Shown: positions 1-8,053, counted from the first letter of the stretch. The stretch: 64,000 nt of DNA from JAGVPT01 sp963772165 (GCA_963772165.1 CAVYWA010000014.1:186001-250000), one strand, 5' to 3'. Notes: a model not told the origin generated them from the sequence alone. Numbers and translations: made by a program.

Positions 1-2
1 AA

Positions 3-1070
3 GGACAGGCGGTGCAGGAGCAAACGACGGCTGAGCAAGATGCCAACCCGTCGTACGACAGGCACTGGGATAGGCAGCTGTTCCTGCGTCGCTTGAGAGT
101 CATCGTTGGCGGAGACATCGCAAATAACACAACGTTCTTCTTTGAATCCGATGCGCCAAATCTCGGGAAAGTGGATGACACCGGAACAAAAGCGTCGAAG
201 GTCCAGATGTATGTTCAGGACGCACAAATTCAACAAGCCGTTGTTCCTGAATTCAACGTTATCGCCGGACTCCAGCTTGTCGGTATTACACGCAATGGAT
301 TACAGAGCGCCGGTTCGCTAATGGCTCTTGATTACGGTGCTTACCAGTTTGTGACGAGCACTCCTCTTGACAATGTCGTGGGAAGAGACCTTGGGGTCAA
401 CTTTAGGGGTTTCGTTGCCGACGAAAGGCTTGAGTACCGTGCTGGAGTTTTCAGCGGCGCGACCACGAATCTTTACTCTCCGCTTCGCACTACTGTGAGA
501 TTGAATTATTCGTTTGAAGACAGGGAGAAGGGCTTTTTCTACACCGGAACGACGCTTGGCAAAGGTAATATACTCTCGCTCGGCGGTGGAGTAGACGCTC
601 AAGGAAGCTATCATGCATTTGCGTTAGATGGTTTTATGGACAGACCGCTCGGTCAGATGGGATCGCTCACGTTGTCGCTGGGGGTTTCACTCCTCGACGG
701 CGGAGGGAGCAATAGTGACCCGACCTATTTCACCGGCACGATACCGAAGCAGACGATCTTCTTTATGGAGACCGGTTATTTCTTTAAGGAGTGGGACCTG
801 CAACCCTATGTGCGAATAGAATCAGAGTCGGTCGATGCAACGGTCCTGGCACAAGTGGAAGCAACTCCTTCAACCCTTGATTTGGAGAACAATCTTCGGT
901 CGAGCAGCCGCTATGGATTCGGCCTTAATTATTTTTTGAGCGGACACAGTGCAAATGTGAAAGTGTACTACGAACTGCTTTCCCGGAATCGGGTCGCTCT
1001 TGATCCTACACAATATGAATCGGCAACGAACGGACAGTTTACGATCCAACTCCAATACTACACGTTCTAG
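3..1070 (+). CDS. OprO/OprP-like porin, 5' truncated by the window edge
   Basis: The product looks like an outer-membrane beta-barrel: alternating polar/hydrophobic strands, many Gly/Asn/Tyr turns, and a C-terminal strand ending in an aromatic residue (QYYTF), the usual signal for barrel insertion. The overall pattern resembles the phosphate-selective porin O/P family, which forms passive or anion-selective channels. The reading frame is open to the left edge and no signal peptide is visible, so the true start lies outside the window; the GTG at 12 is only the first in-frame start here. The gene is followed by 126 bases of non-coding sequence before the CZB gene. The specific substrate cannot be inferred. 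Confidence 0.6.
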   Translation, partial: GQAVQEQTTAEQDANPSYDRHWDRQLFLRRLRVIVGGDIANNTTFFFESDAPNLGKVDDTGTKASKVQMYVQDAQIQQAVVPEFNVIAGLQLVGITRNGLQSAGSLMALDYGAYQFVTSTPLDNVVGRDLGVNFRGFVADERLEYRAGVFSGATTNLYSPLRTTVRLNYSFEDREKGFFYTGTTLGKGNILSLGGGVDAQGSYHAFALDGFMDRPLGQMGSLTLSLGVSLLDGGGSNSDPTYFTGTIPKQTIFFMETGYFFKEWDLQPYVRIESESVDATVLAQVEATPSTLDLENNLRSSSRYGFGLNYFLSGHSANVKVYYELLSRNRVALDPTQYESATNGQFTIQLQYYTF

Positions 1071-1196
1071 GTAAGGCGATCAAAAGCTTTTCAATACGCA
1101 CGGATGGCATTTCAACATGCAGGCGACAAGGAACATCATTGATATTTTCTAAATAATCTTTGTGAAGTGCGGTTCACGCTTATCAGGAAGGGAAGA

Positions 1197-1562
1197 ATGA
1201 CTATGGTGACGAAGGAAGCAATTGAGACAGCATTAGCCGCTCATGCTCTTTGGAAGAAGCGGCTCCAAGATGCCATCGCGACGGGGAAATCCGAATTCCA
1301 ACCGGACATCATCAAAACAGACCATGCATGCCAATTCGGCAAATGGCTTTATGATCTTCCGGCGGATGATAGGAAGTCAGAGGATTATGCGAAGGTCAAG
1401 ACATTACATGCTAACTTTCACAAAATCGCAGGGGAAATCCTTCAATTGGCAATCTCTGGTAAGAAGGAAGATGCAAGTAAAAAACTTGAGTCCGGAGGTA
1501 CCTACGGGAGTGCAACGGGGAAGTTAGTCCTTGCCCTCCAATCATGGAAAGAAAAGATCTGA
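1197..1562 (+). CDS. Free-standing CZB (chemoreceptor zinc-binding) domain protein
   Basis: A 121-residue protein consisting of one CZB domain. CZB domains normally sit at the C-terminus of soluble chemoreceptors or diguanylate cyclases and bind zinc through three His and one Cys. Those ligands are visible: H16, C45 in CQFGKWLY, H71 and H75 (LHANFH). No transmembrane, MCP signalling or GGDEF domain is attached. The start was set at the ATG at 1197, which has an AGGAAGGG-type ribosome binding site just upstream, rather than the earlier in-frame start at 1167. It lies near a chemotaxis cluster, so a sensory or zinc-responsive role acting in trans is plausible but is inference. A 10-bp hairpin follows at 1581. 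Confidence 0.75.
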   Translation: MTMVTKEAIETALAAHALWKKRLQDAIATGKSEFQPDIIKTDHACQFGKWLYDLPADDRKSEDYAKVKTLHANFHKIAGEILQLAISGKKEDASKKLESGGTYGSATGKLVLALQSWKEKI

Positions 1563-1580
1563 TTGCGTCCCCGGTCATCG

Positions 1581-1608
1581 CGTGCCGCTGGAATTCGGCA
1601 GCGGCACG
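1581..1608 (+). terminator. Hairpin downstream of the CZB gene, possible terminator
   Basis: A perfect 10-bp inverted repeat, CGTGCCGCTG and CAGCGGCACG, separated by an 8-base loop, starts 18 bases after the CZB stop codon. Position and strength fit a transcription terminator. It lacks a proper U-run afterwards (TCGTTCGTTATCC), so termination may be weak or the hairpin may protect the mRNA 3' end. Confidence 0.45.
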
Positions 1609-2056
1609 TCGTTCGTTATCCTTGGCGGAAAAAATGAAGAACTGCATGAAACTGTGAGGACAATTGGCCGTCCTCGAGAATTCGCGGCGAAGGGGGAAAA
1701 AATATGTAAATCAAAAAGTCAATGAGTTGCCTTCTGCGGTCGCGAGCATAATAAGCAAGTGAGCGGTTCTTGCGGCATGATTTTAACGTGAAGAGGGTGA
1801 CGGTGCGTGTACGCAAAAATAAAAGCATCCGGCTTGGTGTTGAATCTTGAATTTCGAACCGAAGGAGGAGAAGAATTCGCAGTCGGCATTGATGTTAATA
1901 AGTCTTCAGATAGGGTGAATGAACGACCGGAATAATAAGCATATGTTTTACCGATGGTGCAAAAGAGAGGAGTGAGATTTTGGCAGAGCGATCGGCGCAT
2001 GCCGGCATTTGTGCTTTCGTTTTCTTTTAATTGACGAATCGTAATAGGCATCATTG

Positions 2057-2072
2057 GAGGACTTCAGTCCTC
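2057..2072 (+). other. Short perfect hairpin before the nucleotidyltransferase gene
   Basis: GAGGACT and AGTCCTC flank a 2-base centre, forming a 16-base near-palindrome ending 22 bases before the start codon at 2094 and 8 bases before its AAGGAG ribosome binding site. It could be an operator or a 5' UTR hairpin. Nothing shows which. Confidence 0.3.
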
Positions 2073-2093
2073 TCATATCAAGGAGACGGCACA

Positions 2094-3113
2094 ATGGCAA
2101 AATCAATAACCGGAATGTTTGGAGAAAACGACTCCGTAGTACGAAATGATTTTGCGGCAACGTCGGGCAAGAATAGCCTTCCACAGCGATCTAATAATCT
2201 CTGGGGCCTTATCCTCGCTGGCGGAGATGGAAAACGCCTGCGAGAGTTCGTTCGTCTCCGGTTCAATTCTGACCGTCCGAAACAATTCTGTACGTTTCAT
2301 GGAACACGGTCAATGCTCGGGACGACCGTCGACCGGGTCCGGCGGCGGATTCTTCCCCAGAGGCTGCTGGTTACTATCAACAGCCGCCACAGAGAATTCG
2401 TTGAGAAGGACCTTTGCGGAGTGTATGAAGGCAACATCATTGTACAACCCGAAAACAAGGAAACATGTGCCGCTATTCTTTTGCCTCTCCTGCATATTCA
2501 GCAATGCGACCCAGGGGCTACCGTCTGCATTTTCCCGGCTGATCACTTCGTGCAGCATGAAGCCCGCTTTATGCAATTGATAGAATCTGCCGCTGGGTAC
2601 ATTAACAGCCATCCTCATGACCTCCTCTTGGTCGGCGCTGTAGCACAATACCCCGAAACAGACTATGGATGGATTGAGCCATCGCAGGTCACTTCGATTG
2701 AAGACAGCTTCGAGGTTCTTCGGGTGCAAAAATTCTGGGAAAAGCCGTCCTTCCAGAAGGCAGAACAACTTACCCGGAGGGGCTGTCTTTGGAACACAAT
2801 GGTTATGGTGGGCCGCGTTACCGCTTTTCTTGAAAAATTTCGACGACTGACCCCCGATCTCTTCGAGGCTTTCCAGCCAATCGCTGAATCCCTTGGATTC
2901 CCATTGGAAGAAGAAATCACTCGTCAGGTATACGCCTCGCTCCCGTGCATGAATTTCAGCGTGGAAATTCTTGAGCGTGAAGTGCGTGACCTCGTTGTTC
3001 TCCCTGCAAGAGGTGTCTACTGGAGTGATTGGGGGAGAGGAGAACGCATTGAAATGGATCTTGCTCTTATGAATCGAGGCACATTGGGGGTTGTCAGACG
3101 TCAAGCTGTTTGA
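2094..3113 (+). CDS. Mannose-1-phosphate guanylyltransferase-like nucleotidyltransferase
   Basis: A 339-residue sugar-nucleotide pyrophosphorylase. Family enzymes transfer GMP from GTP to mannose-1-phosphate, giving GDP-mannose for polysaccharide and glycan synthesis in the cytoplasm. The signature LILAGGDGKRL comes near residue 40, followed by DRPKQF, FPADHF, a WEKP motif in the central region and WNTMVMVG. These match the GMP/ManC type better than glucose-1-phosphate enzymes. There is no C-terminal isomerase domain, so it is the short form. The ATG at 2094 has AAGGAG 9 bases upstream and was chosen over the earlier frame start at 2031. The first 38 residues or so are a non-conserved extension. 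It stands alone, with long non-coding DNA on both sides. Confidence 0.75.
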   Translation: MAKSITGMFGENDSVVRNDFAATSGKNSLPQRSNNLWGLILAGGDGKRLREFVRLRFNSDRPKQFCTFHGTRSMLGTTVDRVRRRILPQRLLVTINSRHREFVEKDLCGVYEGNIIVQPENKETCAAILLPLLHIQQCDPGATVCIFPADHFVQHEARFMQLIESAAGYINSHPHDLLLVGAVAQYPETDYGWIEPSQVTSIEDSFEVLRVQKFWEKPSFQKAEQLTRRGCLWNTMVMVGRVTAFLEKFRRLTPDLFEAFQPIAESLGFPLEEEITRQVYASLPCMNFSVEILEREVRDLVVLPARGVYWSDWGRGERIEMDLALMNRGTLGVVRRQAV

Positions 3114-3192
3114 CCGAATGCTTAGAGAATCTATAAACGAACTCAAAAGCAATTGAAAAAGACAATGCGTCGCAGCTTCTTGCAACGACAGA

Positions 3193-3356
3193 TAGTGGGT
3201 TATCTTGAGTCAAATGTCATTGCGATCCCACTCGAAGAGCGGGAGAAGCAATCTTTTTGTTTAATGGAGATTGTCCCGCTGTACGGGATGCCGTACAGCG
3301 GCACTTCGTCGATTCGCTTCCCGCAATGACTTTATTTTTCTCAGTAGCCCACTACC
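3193..3356. repeat. REP/MITE-like compound inverted repeat
   Basis: Nested inverted repeats. The outer arms at about 3193-3210 and 3339-3356 pair as AGTGGGTTA...CTTGAG with CTCAG..TAGCCCACT. The next layer begins GTCATTGCG (3216) and ends CGCAATGAC (3330), a sequence style known from dispersed intergenic repeats in many bacterial genomes. The centre has a perfect 11-bp-arm hairpin at 3276-3301 (CCGCTGTACGG, GATG, CCGTACAGCGG). It encodes no protein. Only one copy is in this window, so its repetitive nature is inferred from structure and resemblance. Confidence 0.6.
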
Positions 3357-3401
3357 CAATGGCATGCTTCTATTTTCAAGAACACGTCCAGTAACTAATT
3401 G

Positions 3402-3427
3402 AGCTCACAAGCTGAGCTTTATTTTTT
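3402..3427 (+). terminator. Weak intrinsic terminator candidate
   Basis: A 6-bp stem, AGCTCA and TGAGCT with a 5-base loop, is followed at once by TTATTTTTT. The shape is that of a rho-independent terminator. The stem is short and it lies about 290 bases after the nearest upstream gene, so its target transcript is uncertain. Confidence 0.35.
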
Positions 3428-3457
3428 CAATAGTACGTGCGCCACTCTCAAACAAAC

Positions 3458-3531
3458 GGCTCGGTGGTTATATCCGCGAACCCAGGCAACAATACTGTAG
3501 CACCCTCTCCATCGGTTTACCCGTAAGAGCC
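3458..3531 (+). ncRNA. Possible structured RNA segment upstream of the FapA gene
   Basis: The segment is closed by GGCTC (3458-3462) and GAGCC (3527-3531). Inside, GGTG (3464-3467) can pair with CACC (3501-3504) and GGTT with AACC (3467-3481), and CGG/CCG pair near 3513-3523. The conserved-looking GAACCCAGGCAAC piece recalls riboswitch cores but does not match any class I know in the right order. It lies about 310 bases before the FapA start. This is only a folding suggestion by eye. Confidence 0.2.
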
Positions 3532-3597
3532 ATTTAAGATAATCTCGAATTAAAGTTCTGGACAATCTTTATCATTCCTTTCCGAATGGACGGCGAT

Positions 3598-3629
3598 AGG
3601 GATGGTCTCTCGTAGAGATAGCTATCCCT
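3598..3629 (+). other. Imperfect hairpin in the FapA upstream region
   Basis: AGGGAT (3598-3603) pairs with ATCCCT (3624-3629), and inside it TCTCT (3606-3610) pairs with AGAGA (3614-3618) across a 3-base loop. It is not followed by a U-run. It may belong to a leader RNA or be an operator-like site. Confidence 0.25.
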
Positions 3630-3754
3630 TTACCCGGATGTTTGAATTCCCGATCGCGCCCTGCCCCAAAGTAGTCAGGTGTGCGAATTCAGCCACTTAT
3701 TTTTCTGCATCGTTTAAAACACGCACAGAACACAATAAAATCAAGGGACGGTAC

Positions 3755-3770
3755 TGGCACAGTACTTGTC
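3755..3770 (+). promoter_or_regulatory. Sigma-54-like -24/-12 motif before the FapA gene
   Basis: TGGCAC, five bases, then TTGTC. The sigma-54 consensus is TGGCACG-N4-TTGCW; this site keeps the TGGCAC block and TTG but has GT where the -12 GC is expected. It lies 70-85 bases before the likely start of the FapA gene. A second site of the same form lies before the flgB region at 12658. The invariant -12 C is missing, so this is tentative. Confidence 0.3.
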
Positions 3771-3840
3771 TTATCAGCAATGAAGAAAAAAATCATCTCG
3801 ACGAGGATACTTCTTGCGAAGGTGATTGGACACAAATTCC

Positions 3841-5238
3841 ATGATAGTTGCAGAGTCATTGCAAGAGCATATGAAAGTATCGATCTCCGATGACGGTACA
3901 CGCGCCTTCGTGACCAACGATGAACTGGCCGAGAACGCTTCAATTACTGAAGAGGGCCTCATTCGTTTTCTTGAGGAAAAGGGAATCGTTTTTGGCGTCA
4001 GAGAAGGGCTCATGACGGCCTTGGCTGCAGCAACGGCGAACCGTACACCAATGCTCGTCGCCGAAGGATTCGAACCGATCTCCGGAAAAGATGGATGGGT
4101 AGAATTCCTCGTCGACGTGAAGGCTTTCGAGCCGATGGAAGAAAAAGGGGGACGGGTTGACATGCACAATCTCCACCGGATTCACAACGTAAAAAAAGGG
4201 GAGAGACTCGCTATCATTCATCCTCCTGAAGAGGGGATCCCGGGAAGGTCGGTGAAGGGTTTGCCGATTGCAGCAAAGACCGGCAAAAAAGCAAAGGTTT
4301 TCCGCGGGGCTTTTGTTGCTTTTGAGCCCGGGGATGCTGGCATTCTCGTCGCGGCAGAGGACGGTAACCTTATCATAAAACCCGACGGGACGGTCGAGGT
4401 CCAGCCGGGTACTGACGATCCGCGGCGATATCGACTTCTCAACGGGCGATATCGATTTCATCGGGTCCCTTGTTGTTACCGGCGAGATCAAGAGTGATTT
4501 CACTGTGAAGGTTCAAAAAAACCTTGAAATACGCGGAAACGTTGGTGACGCGACAATTGTTGCCGGCGGCAATGTTCTGATTAAAAATGGGTTTCTCGGT
4601 CGCGGCAAGGGTTCGATTGTGGCGGGGGGAGATGTGATGATACAGCACGTCCTCAATCAATCGATCACGAGCGAAAAGAAAGTCATTATTGAGCGGGAAG
4701 CTGTCTGTGCAAAAATTAGTGCCGGCGATGCCATTGTCTCTCCTAAAGCGCGATTCGTCGGGTGCATCTTGCGGGGGGAAAAGAAATTGAAGTGCTTGAC
4801 CTCGGCAACGGTGAGGACTCTCAGGCTATCGTTCATGTCGGACGGCGAGCTGAACTCCTGGAAAAGTATAACTCCCTCGTCATTGGGTTGGAACAGTTCA
4901 ATAAACAATCTACAGAGATCCGGGATTATGTCTACAAACTCGTTCGCATGCAGCTCGACGCTCCTTTGACGGAAGAACAAAACAACCTTTTTGCAAAGCT
5001 GAAGGTCCTTCAGGCCGAACTTCCAGTCACTGCCAAGAACCTTCAGAAGGAGAAAGCCGAGATTGAGATGGCATTACAGCTTACCGGCTCGGCTCGTGTC
5101 ATCGTACGAGGGACAGTCTACGTTAATGTGCTTTTGGATATCAACGGCGTAAAGAAGCTTCTGCAGAATGCACTGAAAGAGGCGATGTTCACGGAAAAAA
5201 ACGGGAAGATAGAAGAACAACCGGCTCCTACTTCTTGA
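3841..5238 (+). pseudogene. fapA: FapA (DUF342) family protein, broken by two compensating single-base indels
   Basis: FapA proteins are cytoplasmic polar proteins linked to flagellar assembly, with an N-terminal domain and a repetitive beta-helix. The N-terminal part (ITEEGLIRFLEEKGIVFGV, then GRSVKGLPI) reads in one frame to about 4407. The conserved middle (RGDIDFSTGDIDFIGS, then NVGDATIVAGGNVL) reads in the next frame to about 4775. The C-terminal coiled region returns to the first frame to 5238. Removing one G from 4407-4409 and adding one G to the G6 run at 4773-4778 restores about 465 continuous residues. The indels could be sequencing errors or true mutations. The start is uncertain: TTG 3826, ATG 3841 and ATG 3871 are all possible. 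It heads the chemotaxis operon, 38 bases before the HEAT gene. Confidence 0.75.
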
Positions 5239-5276
5239 TTGAACCACAACGGCTATATTCAATGCATTGAGATTCA

Positions 5277-6719
5277 ATGAAAAATGAACTACGAAACCAG
5301 CTTGCGGCCCTTCTATCTGCCGACGACCCAGCTTTGCGGAGGCGGGCAGCAGAGGAGCTTGCCGAAATCAAAGGCTTCACGCCAATAGCGGCTCTTGCGG
5401 CCGCATTACGGGACGAGAATAAAGGCGTGCGTGACTCTGCGCTCCGGTCTCTTTCCCGCATTGGGAGTGAAAATGTCGCTCGTGCGGCTGTTGAGTACAT
5501 CGCCGACGAGAACATTGTCACGCGTAACCTTGCGGCGGAATTGCTTTTGAAACTCAAGGACCAATCCATCGGGGCTCTTCTCCCTTACCTTTACGACGTT
5601 AATCAGGATGTCAGAAAATTTGCCGTTGATATCCTTGGATTGATCGGGGATGAAAAAACCGTGGCTCACATTATTCCCCTCCTTGACGATCAGGATGAAA
5701 ACGTTGTTGTCTCGGCGGCAGAAGCTCTGGGAAACATCCGAAGCACGCTCGCTGTTCCGCACCTCATCCGGGTTTTCAAGCTGAACGACAATGCGAAAGT
5801 GATCGTCGCGGAGGCACTCGGAAAAATCGGGGACGAAAGCGGCGGTGAGTTTCTCCTTAAATATTTTTCGGCGGTCGTCAAGAACGAGCAAGCCGACTAC
5901 CTCGTTCTGTACGCCGTTGTCGATGCAATCGGTGTTATCGGAACTGAAGAAGCACTGCCGGTTATCCGCCGTAGTATTTTCTCCGTCAAGGGCAGCGTTC
6001 GGCATGTGCTGCTCCACACGATGATCATGATCCTTGAGAAGCACCATCGGCCGCTCAAAGAATTACAAGAGTTTCAGAGCGACCTTGTCGATGCTCTCCA
6101 CCGCGATAACGATGCCGTGCGCTTGAGCGCTGTTAAAGTGTTGGCAGGGATCGAAGGAAAAGCCGTCACGGCTCCCCTCATCAAAGCCGTCGGCATCTCC
6201 GAGGAACTCGACGCAGTCCTGCTTCCGATTCTCGAACACCGGGAGGATACATTCCAGACAATCGTTGAACTGGCAGAGGCGCACGAAATTGAAGCCTCGA
6301 AGGAAATGGTAACTCTTATCGGGCGTGTGTCGTCGAGCATCGACTATCGCACTCTCCCGAAAGAATTGCTCGATCAAACATTGGGACTGCTTCAGCGGTC
6401 GTTTGGTTTTGTTACCGGCGGCTGGAGTGAAGGTTCGGAAGAAACTCGCGGTGCCATCATCGAAACGATGCTGCAGCTCGACGGAGACCGCGCGTTCGAA
6501 TACCTCGCGAAAGTAACCGACGAGCCCGATCCATGGCTTCGCATTCATGTGATTGAACTCGTTGCCCCGCTTGAAAACCGGGGAATTCCCGATTTCATCA
6601 CCCGCTTTCTCACGGACGAAGACGAAATGGTCCGTGAAGTTGCAGCATCGACCCTAGAGTCCAAAGGGTACAATTCACGTATCGAGTTTTCACCATCTGG
6701 CCCAGCTGACATTCATTAG
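5277..6719 (+). CDS. HEAT-repeat protein
   Basis: A 480-residue protein made mostly of HEAT-like helical repeats. Repeated patterns such as DPALRRRAAEELAEI, DENKGVRDSALRSLSRIG, DVRKFAVDILGLIGD and ENVVVSAAEALGNI recur about every 30-37 residues from residue 15 to 280, and again near the C-terminus (DEMVREVAASTLESKG). Such alpha-solenoids are protein-protein scaffolds, with no enzymatic activity expected. No signal peptide or membrane segment is seen. It sits between the FapA gene and cheR, 9 bases from the latter, so it is probably co-expressed with chemotaxis proteins. Its partner is unknown; binding to CheR, to FapA or to a polar complex is guesswork. Confidence 0.75.
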   Translation: MKNELRNQLAALLSADDPALRRRAAEELAEIKGFTPIAALAAALRDENKGVRDSALRSLSRIGSENVARAAVEYIADENIVTRNLAAELLLKLKDQSIGALLPYLYDVNQDVRKFAVDILGLIGDEKTVAHIIPLLDDQDENVVVSAAEALGNIRSTLAVPHLIRVFKLNDNAKVIVAEALGKIGDESGGEFLLKYFSAVVKNEQADYLVLYAVVDAIGVIGTEEALPVIRRSIFSVKGSVRHVLLHTMIMILEKHHRPLKELQEFQSDLVDALHRDNDAVRLSAVKVLAGIEGKAVTAPLIKAVGISEELDAVLLPILEHREDTFQTIVELAEAHEIEASKEMVTLIGRVSSSIDYRTLPKELLDQTLGLLQRSFGFVTGGWSEGSEETRGAIIETMLQLDGDRAFEYLAKVTDEPDPWLRIHVIELVAPLENRGIPDFITRFLTDEDEMVREVAASTLESKGYNSRIEFSPSGPADIH

Positions 6720-6728
6720 GAGATTGTT

Positions 6729-7610
6729 GTGACAGTACCTCTGATGGCGACAGCACACCCTCCGGGCATTACGGCGGCTCCGAAAATGAGCGACGAAATG
6801 TTTCGCAGCACGCGCGATTTCATTTATCAGAATACTGGTATTTATTTCCAGGACAATAAAAAATATCTCCTTGAGGGCAGGCTGGGTAAACGCCTTCAAG
6901 TTCTGGAAATCGATGATTTTGAAACATACCTCCAGCTTGTACGGTTCGGCACACAGAAAGCCGCCGAAATGAAGTTCCTCTACGATGCCGTGACGATCAA
7001 TGAAACATTTTTCTTCCGCAACGAGCCGCAATTCGAGGCGTTCGAGCGGACGCTCGTTCCTCAATTAGTTGCCGCAAGGAGGACAAGCAAGACAAAGCTG
7101 AAGCTCTGGAGCGCGGCAAGCTCCTCCGGAGAAGAGGCCTATACGATTGCAATGATCTATCTTGAAAGACTGCGCCTGAAGTACCCCGGATTGGAGATCG
7201 AAATTGTCGGCACCGACATCAGCCCGTCCGTTCTCGATACGGCTCGTGCGGGAATTTACCGCGAATACTCAGTGCGAAATATGTCAAAGATGTTTCTCGA
7301 TAAATATTTCGAAACTATTGACGGGCGCTTCCATGTCCTCCCCGAAGTAAAACAGCTCGCCCGGTTCCAGCATCTCAACCTTTACGACCGTCCGAGGATG
7401 CGTGCGATGGGACGCTTTGACATAATTTTTTGTGCAAACGTTCTTATTTATTTTGACCTGCAATCAAAAATCCAGGTCGTTTCGGACCTGTACGATAACC
7501 TCAATCCCGGCGGGTCGCTTTTTATCGGTTATGCCGAGTCTTTGCACGGCATTTCCTCGGCGTTCAAACTCGTCAATTTCCCTAAAACAGTCGCATACCA
7601 AAAGGAGTGA
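6729..7610 (+). CDS. cheR: Chemoreceptor methyltransferase CheR
   Basis: CheR methylates glutamate residues of chemoreceptors using S-adenosylmethionine, giving adaptation. Of its 293 residues, the N-terminal helical domain is at about 20-90 and ends in TINETFFFR. The SAM-binding domain follows with WSAASSSGEEAYTIAM, IVGTDIS and CANVLIYFD, all typical of the family. The GTG at 6729 has AGGAG six bases upstream. It follows the HEAT gene and precedes cheY. There is no C-terminal TPR domain. No receptor gene lies in the window, so its substrates are encoded elsewhere. Confidence 0.95.
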   Translation: MTVPLMATAHPPGITAAPKMSDEMFRSTRDFIYQNTGIYFQDNKKYLLEGRLGKRLQVLEIDDFETYLQLVRFGTQKAAEMKFLYDAVTINETFFFRNEPQFEAFERTLVPQLVAARRTSKTKLKLWSAASSSGEEAYTIAMIYLERLRLKYPGLEIEIVGTDISPSVLDTARAGIYREYSVRNMSKMFLDKYFETIDGRFHVLPEVKQLARFQHLNLYDRPRMRAMGRFDIIFCANVLIYFDLQSKIQVVSDLYDNLNPGGSLFIGYAESLHGISSAFKLVNFPKTVAYQKE

Positions 7611-7617
7611 TACCGCT

Positions 7618-7992
7618 ATGAGCAAGGAAGTGCTCATCGTCGACGATTCTGCAACAGTTAGAAAATTTGTCTCGGTGTCTCTTAGCATGCAGGGATTCAC
7701 GGTGGTGACCGCGTGCGACGGCATGGATGCGCTTGAAAAGATCTCGAAGGGAAAGTTCAGCCTCGTGATCACCGACCTTAACATGCCGACGATGGATGGA
7801 CTTGAATTTATTAAAGCGCTCCGGGAAAATCCTGAATTCCATGAGCTGCCCGTGATCATTCTCACGTCGTTGACGGACCAGGCGACCAAGGAGCAGGGAG
7901 TGAAGCTCGGCGTCGATTCGTACGTCGTTAAACCGTTCAGCCTGGAAAAAATTCAATATGAAGTCTCAAAATATCTCAGCTGGACAGATTGA
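7618..7992 (+). CDS. cheY: CheY-like single-domain response regulator (first copy)
   Basis: A 124-residue receiver domain with no output domain. It has the acid pair DD at 9-10, the phospho-acceptor D53 (TDLNMP), T83 (LTSLT) and K105 (VVKPF), the full CheY set. Phosphorylated by CheA, it would bind the FliM/FliN switch or act as a phosphate sink. The ATG at 7618 has AAGGAG just upstream. It follows cheR by 7 bases and is followed by a second cheY. The two copies are clearly different proteins, so they may divide labour; which one drives the motor is not evident. Confidence 0.9.
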   Translation: MSKEVLIVDDSATVRKFVSVSLSMQGFTVVTACDGMDALEKISKGKFSLVITDLNMPTMDGLEFIKALRENPEFHELPVIILTSLTDQATKEQGVKLGVDSYVVKPFSLEKIQYEVSKYLSWTD

Positions 7993-8053
7993 ACTCGACG
8001 GACGGAGGGAGGCGGCCTGAGAGATATTCTCACGCACAAAAGGAAATACAGCC

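Larger units (their letters stand above)
1563..2093. other. Intergenic region, no gene recognised
   Basis: No convincing gene was found in these 531 bases; the open frames on either strand lack family resemblance or good start sites. It holds a strong GC-rich hairpin at 1581-1608, a 6-bp-stem hairpin at 1656-1675 (GAGGAC...GTCCTC) and a perfect 7-bp-stem palindrome at 2057-2072 just before the next gene. A purine-rich stretch near 1861-1869 looks like a ribosome binding site but has only an eight-codon frame after it. Confidence 0.6.
3114..3840. other. Long intergenic region with repeat, terminator-like and structured elements
   Basis: No convincing gene was found in these 727 bases. The region holds, in order, a complex inverted repeat of REP/MITE type (3193-3356), a small terminator-like hairpin (3402-3427), a segment closed by GGCTC/GAGCC that could fold as a structured RNA (3458-3531), a hairpin at 3598-3629 and a sigma-54-like motif at 3755-3770 just before the FapA gene. 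An 80-codon frame at 3602-3844 has no recognisable protein features and was not called. Confidence 0.6.

Noticed and set aside
2310..3185. A 291-codon minus-strand frame over the nucleotidyltransferase gene
   Set aside because: Antisense to a gene with clear motifs; its own translation has no recognisable domain.
3458..3531. SAM-I or c-di-GMP riboswitch in the FapA upstream region
   Set aside because: Short matches to core sequences occur, but the order and strand of the conserved blocks do not fit either class, so only an unnamed structured segment is reported.
3602..3844. An 80-codon frame just before the FapA gene
   Set aside because: Spans a hairpin and the sigma-54-like motif, has no protein-family features and no good ribosome site.
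4400..4780. Programmed frameshifting as explanation of the FapA double shift
   Set aside because: The family is not known to use it, the first site lacks a slippery sequence, and opposite shifts at two sites are better explained by indels or sequencing error.
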